Assembly (NCBI GenBank): GCA_031310005.1
Contig: CM062379.1
Span: 930,001 to 994,000 of the forward strand
Source: Dactylellina haptotyla
Lineage: Eukaryota > Ascomycota > Orbiliomycetes > Orbiliales > Orbiliaceae
Direction: 5' to 3'
Length of the DNA: 64,000 nt
In this document: piece by piece, positions 26,179-37,099 of the stretch
Numbering within the stretch: the stretch's first letter is position 1
Layout: every line of letters begins with the position of its first letter
The notes under the pieces: generated by a model
Told to the model about the DNA's origin: nothing
The model's input: only the letters and a program-made list of their open reading frames with translations
The model's database searches: none
Made by a program: the position numbers and the translations under genes

Positions 26179-27678
26179 CTACTGAGAACCTTGACTCACC
26201 AACCTCTCAACATCTTCTACTTCCTTCACAACGTTCGTCAAATTCTCGTATCCGCCCTCGACAACCAGGACATCGTCCTCAATGCGGACTCCACCGACGG
26301 TCCAGTAATTCTTGAGCACGTCCTGGTTGATGTACTTGTTATGCTTGGGATCCTCCAAGTAAGGCTTGATGATGAACTCGCAAAAGTAGATTCCAGGCTC
26401 AACCGTAATAACAGATCGCGTCTTCAATGGTATCCTGACTCTCAAGTATTTATACATAGGATCTGGGTCAGAGTAGTTTGGATGGCCGCCAGTGTCGTGG
26501 GTATCCATGCCCATGTGGTGACCCAGACCGTGGGGTAGGAAGGCGCAACTGGTCCTGTTCGCGAGGATCTCGTCAACGGTTCCGTTCTGGAATATGCCGA
26601 GGTCGAGGAAGCCTTGAATTAGGATCTTATGTGTGGTTTCGTGGATGATATCCCAGACGACACCGGGTTTGATCATTTCCAGGGCTTCCTTCTGCATCTT
26701 GAGGACGAGGGAGTAGATGTCTTTGGATTCCTTGGTGAATTTGCCGTTTAGAGGGAAAACGCGGGTGATGTCCTAAGGTAAATTAGTCTTAAAACATCAT
26801 AGCTAGTTTAGAATATTTAAACCGTACGGAAGCATAGGAACTGTATTCGCAACCACCGTCGATGAGGATATTCAATCTCTCGCCGAATGCCTGGTTGTTG
26901 TGAATGTAGTGAAGGGTGGCGGCATTTTCACCTGAGGCGACGATGCTGTCGTAGGCCTGTCTTCTAGCACCTCTCTTGATGCAGTTCTCCAAGACTTTTT
27001 GTAATTTAATTAGCAAGATATCAAAACTTAAAAAGGAAGAGGGATGAGAAACATACAGATAGCTTCAAGTTCGTACTCAGTCTTGCACGTTTTGGCAGCT
27101 TTCATCAAAGCTTCGTGTGCGATACCGCTAATTTCGTTCGCATGTTTGATGAGGGCGACTTCGTAGTCGTCTTTGTAGACCCGGCATTCATCGATTGCAT
27201 CCTTCAGTTCTTGAACAGCCTTAACGGTAGCCGAGCCTCCTTTCATAAGAGAGACACGCTCCGAGATTTGGTCTGGGATGGCCAACACCTCGCCAACTAA
27301 GTCCGTCTCTAGTTCGTTCGAGTATTTTGCTTCATCGATATCCAGAGTCTCCATAGCAGTTTTGACGTCCAACGGCAGACCGCTCCACATGACCTCCTCC
27401 GGATCAATTGGTGGGATGTATAGCGTTAAATGATCCTTTGCGACATTGTAGGTCACATATGCATTTGGAACACCACATCCGGAGAGGTAGAAGAAATACC
27501 GACGTTGGTGAAATGGAGCTTCCTGGTCTTTATCTTCTTCCATACGAGACTTTTGGGACTCGAGGTAGATGATGCCGCTGGAGATGGCAAGGTGCTTCGC
27601 AACAGCACGTGCGTGGGCCTTAGCGGGGTATTTGTTCTTGGAGAGATACTCCGACGCGACGGTTGGATAGATCACCAT
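26179..27678 (-). CDS. pepP: Xaa-Pro aminopeptidase (M24B, pepP type)
   Basis: Minus-strand exons 27678-27057, 26994-26828 and 26772-26179 encode 460 residues, matching family length. The start ATG ([12 protein letters not shown]) is the first in frame with a good context (AAAATGG). An N-terminal aminopeptidase-P domain includes [13 protein letters not shown] and [16 protein letters not shown]. The C-terminal pita-bread domain has the metal ligands: two Asp in [15 protein letters not shown] (split by intron 2), His in [17 protein letters not shown], Glu in VEPGIYF and Glu in VRIEDD. These enzymes are dimanganese exopeptidases that remove an N-terminal residue preceding proline; this one lacks a signal peptide and should be cytosolic. 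All catalytic residues are present. It closely resembles Aspergillus pepP as I remember it. Confidence 0.95.
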
Positions 27679-28885
27679 TTTGGCGGAATGCAAGTTGATA
27701 GATGGAGAGAATCTACGGGTCTGTATTCGCGGTGGGGGACCTTTTGGCCTGATGTATAAGAGTTTCTGCGGTCTGGCGTACGTTTGGAACGCTCGGTATC
27801 CTGCCCCACTATATACAACCCAGCTGTTAGAAACTCCGAGGGGAATGTTAAAGGTCAGATGGACAAAGTCAGACGGAACCTCTCGGGTATAAATATGGTC
27901 TTGATGCCTACGCTTCTTAGGGACCTTCTGGAACAGGTAACTGAACGGGAGAGCATGTAGTCCGAAGAAAAGACTTCGGGGTAGTTCTGAAGCTTATCGC
28001 TATCTCCACACCTTCGAATGCATCTCATCCCTCCAGTTTAAGCCGCCGATTGCCGCTTTTGGGAAAGCTGTGGACAACACGTATTTTCCAACATTCCCAC
28101 AACTGCGATGATCATACGAATCATAGTGATGGCTTCGAATATTGATTCTCTTGGAGATATATGTACTGGCGCGGATAATGATTAAATTGTTGCCTGAAAA
28201 AAATCCCATGGAAGAACATTTGCGTCTCTATTTCAGCGGCGGAAATTGCTATTCTGGGTCCTGCTCCAGCTCTTATTGTAGAGTAACAGACTATACCAGC
28301 CCCGGCGAGCTTCAGGTGCCAGACGATACAAGTAAATATCCGAGCGAGGAAACTCTCCTTGGTTCTCATCTACGTAGAGGAGCGGTGAAAAGAAGTTGAA
28401 GGTTATGTGTGGTATTTTGCGCAAACTTTGGTTACATAGTCAGGCCAGCTTTAACTGCTATTAACCGAAGCCACTTCGCTTGACGATTTCCTTTGTCACA
28501 GGCTCAAAGCCGCCAGAGCTTTTACGCTTTGTTCTGTTTCAGCCCACAAATTATGAGCTCAATAAGTGACTCGCTTTGTAGCAAAGCTTATGGCTGCGGA
28601 TTCCGCCTACAATCACTACTCTTTAATCTTTGTATTGATATCAACCTTGCGGGGTATCATGGGCTCAATAACCTGGTTTCAGATTGTCGAAGAATTATTC
28701 GAAACAATATACCATGTATAGCCACGCAAGTCCTATTGTATCGCGGGGGTCATAAGGTTATTCTGAGAGATAAGTCCAGTAAATTTCTTACTTAAATATT
28801 TTGGTCCTTCACGCGGTCAAGATATCGGACTCCAATATCTCCTCGGAGGGTGTACCTTATACGATTCTCGGAGTGATCTAATAAT
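27679..28885. other. Divergent intergenic region
   Basis: Lies between the aminopeptidase start (minus) and the next plus-strand gene. No supportable coding sequence or repeat seen; presumably the two promoters. Confidence 0.5.
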
Positions 28886-30362
28886 ATGTTACGGGTTCGA
28901 AGCAAAGAAGATTATTTCGCGCGGCATCGTTTTCCCGCTTCCATCCAGCAGAAACCGCAGAGTCGGAAGCGACGTTTTCCTAACTGGGAGAATCAAATAT
29001 ATTTTCAAGCGCCACATAAGAATGACGACGCAAACAGTAGCAATAGTGAATGTTCGCAGCAGACCATTGCCACTGCATTATCGCTGCCACCGCCAGTCGA
29101 GGATATAATTAATGTGTCTTGCAAGAGAAATGACGGAAGTAATGATATCAACACCTTCTCCTTAAGCTCCCAAGAGATATGTCGAATAGTTCGGATGAGG
29201 CAAGACGAAGGCCTAGACTTTCCGAGGATCGCGAGTTTGTTGGGAAAAGAGCAAGTAGAAATCGAAACAGCATATTACGGACACGCCGACAAGTTTTTCG
29301 AGCTAGAAGAAGTGAAGAAGAGAAAGGGAGGGCACCAAGTGTCGTGGAATACAGTAGAAGGGAGCCAGGAACAAAACAGACACCAGAACCCACCTCATCA
29401 AATATCAACCGTCTCAAAATCCTCAGCCGGCTTGGAATCACCAACCAATCCGGAACCTCTAGAACCTATTCTCACCGGCGATCATATTCACATACAGTCA
29501 ACTGAGATTGTTTCAGAAGGTGCAACGATACCAGATAGATATTCATTGATTTCTGGGATGTTAAAACCGCCGAAAACGAGAGACCTGCCAACGAGCACAA
29601 TATTAAGCTGTAGCCATCAAAGCATCAGGAATAATAGGAGGACAAAGTCGGCCGTGAGACTTGCACCCCATTTCAGAATTACGAAGGGTTAGTAGTTTAG
29701 TTTACTCAAACTTGAACGCTTAGAGCGTAAATGCGCTAACTATTTGATGCGGCCATTTTGTTGTAGGATTATCTCGAACTCCCCAATCGAAAAAGAGGAA
29801 ATCTCTAATACCTCTCACACAAAATTCAACGGTATCACTAGGTACTAGCTCTTCCACCGGAGTATCTGCCTACTCAGCTGCTAGTCCTGTGCAGGATGGG
29901 GAAGAGGGGGGAGATATGGAGCCCCAGACAAGTGAAATCGAATTATTCCAAAATCTTGGTAGGGTTAAGGAACAGACCTCCGTTGCTATTTCGGAACCTC
30001 TCATATCTGAAGTAATCCAGCAAGTCGAGGACGCTAGTATGGATATAGACAAGGAACCGCCAAGATTCGAAAGCCCAATTCCACCATCACCAGATTCAAT
30101 TCTTGCTCAGCCGTTGGATGAGCCACCCGAAAGTGGTTTGATTCCGGATACCCCGAGTCCTATTTTACCAATCACTTTTTTAAAGCCACACAAACAGAAA
30201 CGATTCTTCACTCCAAGGCATGCTGATACGGGCCATCTCGATCGACTCTTCTTTGCCCCGCAACCTCCAATATTGCTTTCTCGAGAACAAATGTCACGGT
30301 TTATCAATCCGATGCTCCTCACTCGGTTCAACCCTGCCCTAAGGAAATCTCTAAGTATATAG
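28886..30362 (+). CDS. Unrecognised, probably nuclear protein with a HTH-like segment
   Basis: Exons 28886-29687 and 29767-30362 join in phase across a 79-bp intron, giving 465 residues. I do not recognise the family. It is mostly polar and disordered with several basic clusters (KPQSRKRRFP, NNRRTKS, SKKRKS) resembling nuclear localisation signals. One ordered-looking piece at about residues 95-130 (LSSQEICRIVRMRQ, then GLDFPRIASLLGKEQVEIE) has the look of a Myb/SANT or homeodomain-like helix-turn-helix. The C-terminus (HLDRLFFAPQPPILLSREQM) is hydrophobic and may be a binding peptide. Acidic and Pro-rich stretches occupy residues 300-400. A chromatin or transcription role is inference from composition only. 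No signal peptide or membrane segment. Confidence 0.7.
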
Positions 30363-31179
30363 ATTTACAACGTACTCTTTTATGTATTCTTGCATGTTCT
30401 TCATGGCGTTTCTAAGGATTATGTTCCCTAATAGCGATAAACAGATAGATATGCGGACCGTTGAATACGTATTCGAATCCGGTTCCCTGAAATCTTCGTG
30501 ATTCTAGAAAGGGTTGAAATTAATTCATTTATGGCACAAGACCCGAAGATCAAAAATCGCCTATGGGAGTTCTGTTTGCCCTCGAGCTCGCCTGTGAGAT
30601 CATCAAAAATCCAACCAATGGGATGTGTTGCGGAAGCACCCTTGACGTCAGTCCCACTGTAGCAGACCAAAACCAAAGGTGTTCCCGTGAGACGGCCTGC
30701 GTAACCTGTATATCAAATACTTGGCCATGGTAGGGTAATATTATAATTTTCCGAATTATAGTGTCGCATCCATGTTGGGGACAGCCGGTTACAAGGTTAT
30801 GAGGTAGGTATTCGCGTTGTCGTATGCATTGAATCTCGTGCATCTGGGTCGAGAGCTACATTCAACTATACTGTCATTAGTCAGATCACCGTAACTACCG
30901 GATGAGGGCAAGAGAAGTGTAAATACAGGACCAGGGCGCAGCAGTTGTCCATACGATATTGTAAATGGCTTTGTTGTAATATATATATCAAGCGACGCAT
31001 ATAGATCCGTGATCCGAATCCGGCTTTTCAGACATCCTCAGCGAACCCACTCAAAACCAACCATAATTTACTATCAAAGCAGTGCGGCAACATCTGAGAC
31101 TGGGTAAATCGATAAATCACTAGAAGAAAGCATCTAACACCAAAATACCAACGACTCAGTCGATCTTGTAGTTTGTAAA
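30363..31179. other. Intergenic region
   Basis: No accepted gene. A minus-strand open segment at about 30430-30720 reads as a plausible but unrecognised peptide and lacks a convincing start or partner exon; see rejected items. Confidence 0.45.
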
Positions 31180-32733
31180 ATGAGCTGCACCTGTACTCCG
31201 ACTGTCAAGATTCGAAAAAAACGCCGGCCGCTGACGGTTCGACCTCTGAATATTCTACTCACAAACGGACGGTTCCCAGTTACCTTGGACCTCGCGCGAC
31301 AACTTAAAAAGTGCGGCCATACAATATATGTTGTCGATTGCATGCACTGTAAGATTCTTACATTACGTCCATGTATCTGGATGAATTAGGTTAAAAATTG
31401 CTAACTCGAATAATCGTAGACCATGTCGCGAAGTTCAGCAATGCAGTTCGCCAGTCTTTCAAAGTACCAGCTCCACACGATGACCAAGATGGCTACCGCA
31501 AAGCCGTGAGCGAAATCATCCGGAAACACAATATACACCTTATTATTCCCATGCACGAAGAGATAATACATCTTTCCGGCTCCAGCGATCCACAGACACT
31601 GAAAAGACTCCTAGCGCCACCGAAAAGAATACTCTTAAGGCTACATAATAAATGGGAATTCTCGCAGTGGGCAGAGAGGATTGGGCTTGGGGTGCCGAAA
31701 CACTACCTATGCGAAACATTGGATGATGTTAAGAGTCTCCCGGCGCTAGATAAAATAGAATATGCTTTGAAACCCGTGTTTGGTAGGGCATCGCAGTCCG
31801 TGTTCCATTTGAAACCTGGAGAGGAGCTACCCTTGGATAAACTGGATATGAGGAAGAAATGGATTGCGCAGGAGTGGATATATGGCGAACGGTATTGTTC
31901 CTATTCAGTTATAAAAGATGGGAATGTGGCTGCGTTTTCACTATACAAAGTCTTAGAGACTATTGATGGAAGTTCATGCGTTTATTTTAAGAGTGTGGAG
32001 CAAAAGGCCATATTTGACTATGTGAGCGATGTGGCTACTGAACTGGGCTTGGAAGGTAAGACTCCTCTACAAGAAGACGACCGTCTGATACTCACTTTAA
32101 TCAGGTGTTAAAGGAACCTTTCAACTGGCATTCGACTTCATCGAACCTAACCCACCCACAGAAACCGAGACGGATAAAGATAAGAACATACAACTGGTTT
32201 CTATTGAATGTAATCCCAGGAGCACTTCAGGAATTCACCTATTCGCCGGCATGACAGACCTCGGACTCGCGCTGACAGACGGCAGCCGTCCACGAGTAGT
32301 AGCTCATTCAAAAGCCAAACGCCAGGTATTCCCGGGCATGATGATGTGGGAGCATTCAGACGCTAGCGTTGGCCAGTGGCTACGGCATATGAAGCGGCTG
32401 ATGGGTAGTAAAGATATCGTCTTCTCGGCAAAAGATCTACTACCTACACTAATGCAACCCTTTCTCCTGACCTCTTATTACGAAATATGCCGGGAGAAGA
32501 ACCTAAAGTTGCCGGATATGTTTCAGTTGGATGTTACCTGGGAACCAGACGACGAGGAGCTTAAAGGGGTGTATGAAATAGCCGTGGAGGATAGGACATC
32601 TTGGATGAAGCGGAGGAACTTGAGTGAGGTCCAGATCAGGGAGAGGAGAAACTCTATAATGGCGGGAAGTAGTGGAAGGGGGCTAGTCGGGATCAAGTGT
32701 TGGCCTCAGAGTTCAAGAAAGTCTTCTTTATAG
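31180..32733 (+). CDS. ATP-grasp ligase-like enzyme, substrate unknown
   Basis: Exons 31180-31348, 31420-32055 and 32105-32733 give 477 residues. The N-terminal pre-ATP-grasp fold begins with a Rossmann-like strand and turn (LNILLTNGRFPVTLDLARQL) and continues through VVDCMHYHVAKFSNAV and HLIIPMHEE. The ATP-grasp core shows the nucleotide-binding Lys in ALKPVFGRASQSV (about residue 172), QEWIYGERYCSYSVIKDG, and the magnesium-binding signature ECNPRSTSGIHLF (near residue 302). Conservation of Lys, Glu and Asn suggests an active enzyme that forms an acyl-phosphate and joins a carboxylate to an amine or thiol, as in carbamoyl-phosphate-synthase-like ATP-grasp proteins. The C-terminal 150 residues are helical and unassigned. 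No signal peptide. Neighbours show no biosynthetic cluster, so the substrate cannot be guessed. Confidence 0.85.
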
Positions 32734-35700
32734 CTACATTTGGGGGGGGCTGTTCGCCATCAGGAACTAGCGAGCCATCTAGATTCGGATAGATGACTGA
32801 GAATAAATTCGTTCTTGCTATTCCGCCTCCTCAGTTATGAGTGCTTGATATTGTATTAAATCTACGCTAGATAACAACTTGTCGGAGTAGGTTCCCAAGG
32901 AAGCCTGGGCCATTCCGAAATCCTAGTGATATAAAATTAAATTCTATTCATTGGCTCGTTTGGTAGTGGCAGACAAGAATTAGGCACGTTGTGATTTGAG
33001 AAAATTTGTGTTGGATATATGGCGTCCAGACCAGTCGAATGCAACAGACATGGACAGGGCCTCTCCTCAAGGTGACATGCGAGTAACATCATCAGCACTC
33101 AACATACACGACATATGGTTGGAATCAATGTATCGATCAAATGCAAGCAACCCCCCACCTTACCGGAGTACCTGGGCTAGTACTGGAATGTATCAAGCAG
33201 GTTAGACTATCGACTAGTTGGCAAAGGATCGAAAACTGACGACATGAGACCCCTGCCCGCAAATTTGAGTGTAGAGGTACTTGTACAGGCTCGGTGCTTA
33301 CTGTTTTATCCAAGGAACTCCTTGCGCCAAGTAGAAAACAAATGTCTCTAAAATCTGCAGCTGCCCCTCATCGACCGATCATCTCACCAACGGCTTTCGG
33401 ATGGCTGCGAACAGCTCCCCAAAATCTGATTGGCCAATTGGGAAGCAGTTTTTGGAAATACGGAGTATAAACGAATAGGATCTATTACCAAAAAACCGGA
33501 ACTTCCGTCCTGAGGACGGACAAAACCAAGTGGGGATCGTTGAGATGGTGGGGTGCCATTTAGGTCATACCAATTGAACATCGTGCGGTTCTGGGTCTTT
33601 AGCCAAAGCTCTGGACTGGGACGGCTCACCGACATATAGCTAGCGGGTTATTGATAACATCTATCAGCAAGTCGCCGTTTCTGATTTGAGTCGTCCGTCG
33701 ACTCCAGGAATCTAGAGTAGTCTCTCTCTCTCGATCTATTGTGTCTTTGCTATCCCGCCCAACATCACGGAAACTTTCAGAATTCCCCTTACATAACTGC
33801 TTTTGGAACTGTAATTGATTGTCTCAGCAGGGATTCATCCAAAAAGCACTGTCGTTAAGAACTATCATTAGCTTCTTTCGAAACGCCACCGGATCATACC
33901 TGGGTGTCGGGTCGTTTAGGAAAAGAATCTCATAATTTCGGAGAGTGGGACAAAAAACCACCATGGAGAGGCAGGATGGTGATATCTCACGCTGTACGTC
34001 CGAAGAGAAATTTCACCGATGCAGCTTCTGTAAAGGAAAATTATTCCCTCCCGACGGAAATTTGAGGAGTCATGGTTCCAGCATGTTCAATAACCTGCAA
34101 GGCTCGTATCTCCTCATGTTAAGTTGGTGTGGGAGGGGAAAGGAGGCAAAGAAATGAGAGGTTTGTCTGCAATTTCCCGTCCGTTCGCATTCTCACCAAC
34201 TTCGGAGCCTGAAAGACGCCACGAAAAAAAAGGAGGACGCGCTCGAGAGCGATCGCCAGACACGGCCTCAGGTGACTCCGTTATCCCTTAGCCCCTTGGC
34301 CTTTTCTCCCCTCTTTTTTCCGGGGCTTGGGCCTGTTTTGAGGCTGATCCCAGCCCGCCTTGGTTCAGCTTACCCTTGTCCAGTTGTTGGAACGAAACAA
34401 ACCGTTGGTGCGCCCAATAAGAAAAGCTGCCCTTTCAGCGGCCGAGGCTTGCAGTTCTCGCATGCAAACTGGCCCGATTTTCGGTTGTCGCACCCACACA
34501 CCAACTTCTTAATTTGAAGCGGAACAAATTTGGAGCATGTCTGAGCAGAGATTCATATTGAAATCGTTTTATTGAACTTCAGAAATGTGGGATTCTCTCA
34601 AACGCAAGGTCCACCCGTGCCTGGGCGTTGCCACAGGAGGGAGAGAGGGGAAGAGGAGAGTCATCATGTGCTTTCGCGTCCCATTCTGTCAGCATACGCG
34701 TTGGAACGCGCATGAATCCTTACGCGAAAAGTGGGATACTGCAGGACTGCGGGACGACAGGATTTGTAAGAGGCCTATAATTATTCTTACCGGGAGGACA
34801 ACATAGCGAGGGCGGGGATGGTGCATGATGCGACGGTGTACCAGTACGAGGCATGATGCGCGACGAAAACCGTCGCCTGGCAGCATCGCGGCCAGCGTCG
34901 CCCAGGGCACTAGCAGCTTCCATTCTTGCTGGATGCTTCCGGTAGACTCTCCGGACAGCGATTTGCTTCTCTCTTCATGATTTCCGACGGTCAGACTCCA
35001 CAAGCTCCAATCATTACCGCGCCAAGAGTTTGCACTCAGTATTCCGAGAAGGGAATGGCTATTGAGGAGATGAACTTCATGGAAGCCTCATCCTGGATGG
35101 TGCGAAGGACAGGGGATCTTTGGTGCGCACCAAGTCGACGGCCCTAACGAAGGACCGCCAGAAAGATTATCTTTCCCCACCCGAGAAAAAGGAACAAGCA
35201 TGAGTCTTGCATGTACCGCCCACACCAAACTGCGAGGGAGAGAGACATCAATATATTTGCTACTTTCTAACAGTCGAAACCACTTCTTCTTCTTTTCCTT
35301 CCTTAAGCTGTTTCTCTCCAGCCAACGCACTATATACTCTCCCTTTCCCTCCCTTTCAATATATAAAGGGTACCTCTCGAGGGTGGATAATAGAAGCCGG
35401 TTTCCCAGTCGCCTGGAAGCTCTGAAATATTGGAAGATTAGAACATATCTGATTTTCCGATGTTGAGCCTTGCACTTTAACCAACTTCTATCGTTCACAG
35501 TCGGGAGGCTGTTGCGTTGATCTCATTTTCCGTCCTTTGCTATTCACACTGGCTTCCTAAATACCCTTCTGGTTTATATCCAACTGTTTCTGAACTTGTT
35601 CAGAACATCCACACTCTTTTGTAAGGTGAGCTGCGTGTCGAAGAAGTAAGTTTTATACCTCCAAAAAAACCATCTAAACCCGCTACCCCTCCAAGTAAGT

Positions 35701-35776
35701 ACGATAGTCCCTTGCGATGTTAGCTAGTAAGAATGCATGTTAATGTTGCGCTCTCGTCTGCTTAGCATCCGCAAAC
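32734..35776. other. Intergenic region with a 5' UTR intron near its end
   Basis: Three kilobases with no supportable coding sequence; open frames are short and lack codon bias. The last 600 bases become pyrimidine-rich on the plus strand, as expected for the promoter and leader of the next gene. A short TC repeat occurs near 33720. Confidence 0.5.
35695..35765 (+). other. Predicted 5' UTR intron
   Basis: A GTAAGT donor at 35695 and a TTAG acceptor ending at 35765, 11 bases before the ATG at 35777. Size (71 bp) and signals match the other introns here. Prediction from sequence only. Confidence 0.55.
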
Positions 35777-37099
35777 ATGCCTCCAGTAACCCCCCGAAAA
35801 CTGAAGTCATGCTTATCTGCTTCATCGCCATCCGACTGTTCGTCATCAGCGAACTCACTGGCGAGCACTCCGACGGCGACGGCTACTCCCCCCACTCCAT
35901 ATTCGGCGAGGGGTAGTCCATGCTACTCCACGCCGACGCCAGCTTCCCGGCGCCAGAAGAAATCTGTCCGTTTCCATCCTGAGGCAGAGATCAAAGAGTT
36001 TCGACAAGTCAGGGAAGTCCGAGAGACAAGATCCACCTCCTCGGGCTCTACTGTCACAAAAAGGAAAGAAGAAAGACAAGTAGTAGAGAAAGTTGAGAAA
36101 AAGGTGGAAAATAAAGTAGAGAAGAAGGTGGAGAAGAAAGTTGAGAAAAGAGTCGAGCGAGTCGAACGAGTCGAACGCGTCGAACGAAGAGAAGAAGTAC
36201 TAGAAGTGAAAAAGGGCAAGAAGAGAAAGGAATCACAAGATGAGTCCTACTACTACGAGAGTACCAACGAGATTATGCAACCTGGTGTAACTGGTCTTGG
36301 AATCACCGTCGACACCTCTTATGGACCGCCGACGAAGGCGCCACCTCAGGCTCCATTACCTAGACCGACAAAGCGAGAGAGAACCAAATACTCTCAGTCA
36401 CCACCAACAAAATCTATCGAACCTAAGATGACATATAGCTTTGATGATTCGACATCAACATCCTCCTATCCAAACATGGCTTTTGGACAAGCTCCTCCTC
36501 CCCCAATCCCGACCTTGAACTCGTCGTTCACCGAGATCGCCAACTATCCTCGTGTTCCACAAATCATGAGCACTGGCTTATCATTCACCGAACAGCCAGA
36601 GCAAACATGGTGGGCATATCAGGAACCCGCTCAGCAGCCCCCAACAGCGGCTGCTGCTGCGTCATCTCGGCCGCTTCGCCGGAAGCGATCGTTCGAGGCC
36701 CGAAAGGCAGCCAGCGACAGCAGGCAACCTGCTGCGGCTCCCGAAATCGTTGACGTAGATTCCATGCGTTCTCGCCGTGGATCTTCGAAGAGTACCTCTT
36801 CGACATCCTCATCGGCTCCCATGGAATACGTCTATCAAGAAACGAAAGTCGAGGCTTCGTCCCGAACATCCTCCCGTCGAAAGAGAGATGAGGAGAAATG
36901 GGAAGAGCAATACCGAATGGAAAATCTAAAGAGACAAGCACGTCAGAAGACGCGCGATCGTGAGGTCAAGAAACATACGAAACACACCCGTGCCGACCCC
37001 TACAGCTCATTTGATCACGACGCCGGTGCTGGATATTACAGCAAAGGCCCCGCATATTCATTCAGCGCAGCAAATGAGGGCTACGATGGTTATTTCTAA
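35777..37099 (+). CDS. Disordered protein with PP1-docking-like motif and coiled-coil repeat
   Basis: A single exon of 440 residues, start context CAAACATGCC. Residues 1-60 are Ser/Thr/Pro-rich. Residues 62-66 read KSVRF, followed by HPEAEIKEFRQVREVRE; this matches the RVxF docking consensus for protein phosphatase 1 and resembles regions of fungal PP1 regulators where KSVRF-type motifs precede an acidic stretch. Residues about 100-145 form a charged, VEKK/VERVER repeated stretch likely to be a coiled coil. The rest is Pro-, Ser- and Arg-rich, with basic clusters (RPLRRKRSFEARK, SRRKRDEEKW) and a Tyr/Gly-rich C-terminus. No family name recognised, no signal peptide, no membrane segment. A PP1-targeting or nuclear scaffold role is inference from the motif. 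Confidence 0.75.
   Translation: MPPVTPRKLKSCLSASSPSDCSSSANSLASTPTATATPPTPYSARGSPCYSTPTPASRRQKKSVRFHPEAEIKEFRQVREVRETRSTSSGSTVTKRKEERQVVEKVEKKVENKVEKKVEKKVEKRVERVERVERVERREEVLEVKKGKKRKESQDESYYYESTNEIMQPGVTGLGITVDTSYGPPTKAPPQAPLPRPTKRERTKYSQSPPTKSIEPKMTYSFDDSTSTSSYPNMAFGQAPPPPIPTLNSSFTEIANYPRVPQIMSTGLSFTEQPEQTWWAYQEPAQQPPTAAAAASSRPLRRKRSFEARKAASDSRQPAAAPEIVDVDSMRSRRGSSKSTSSTSSSAPMEYVYQETKVEASSRTSSRRKRDEEKWEEQYRMENLKRQARQKTRDREVKKHTKHTRADPYSSFDHDAGAGYYSKGPAYSFSAANEGYDGYF

Noticed and set aside
30428-30843. Minus-strand peptide of about 80-100 residues that reads plausibly (CYSGTDVKGASATHPIGW)
   Set aside because: It has no supported start in frame, no obvious partner exon, and no family I recognise. 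It could be a remnant, but the evidence is too thin.
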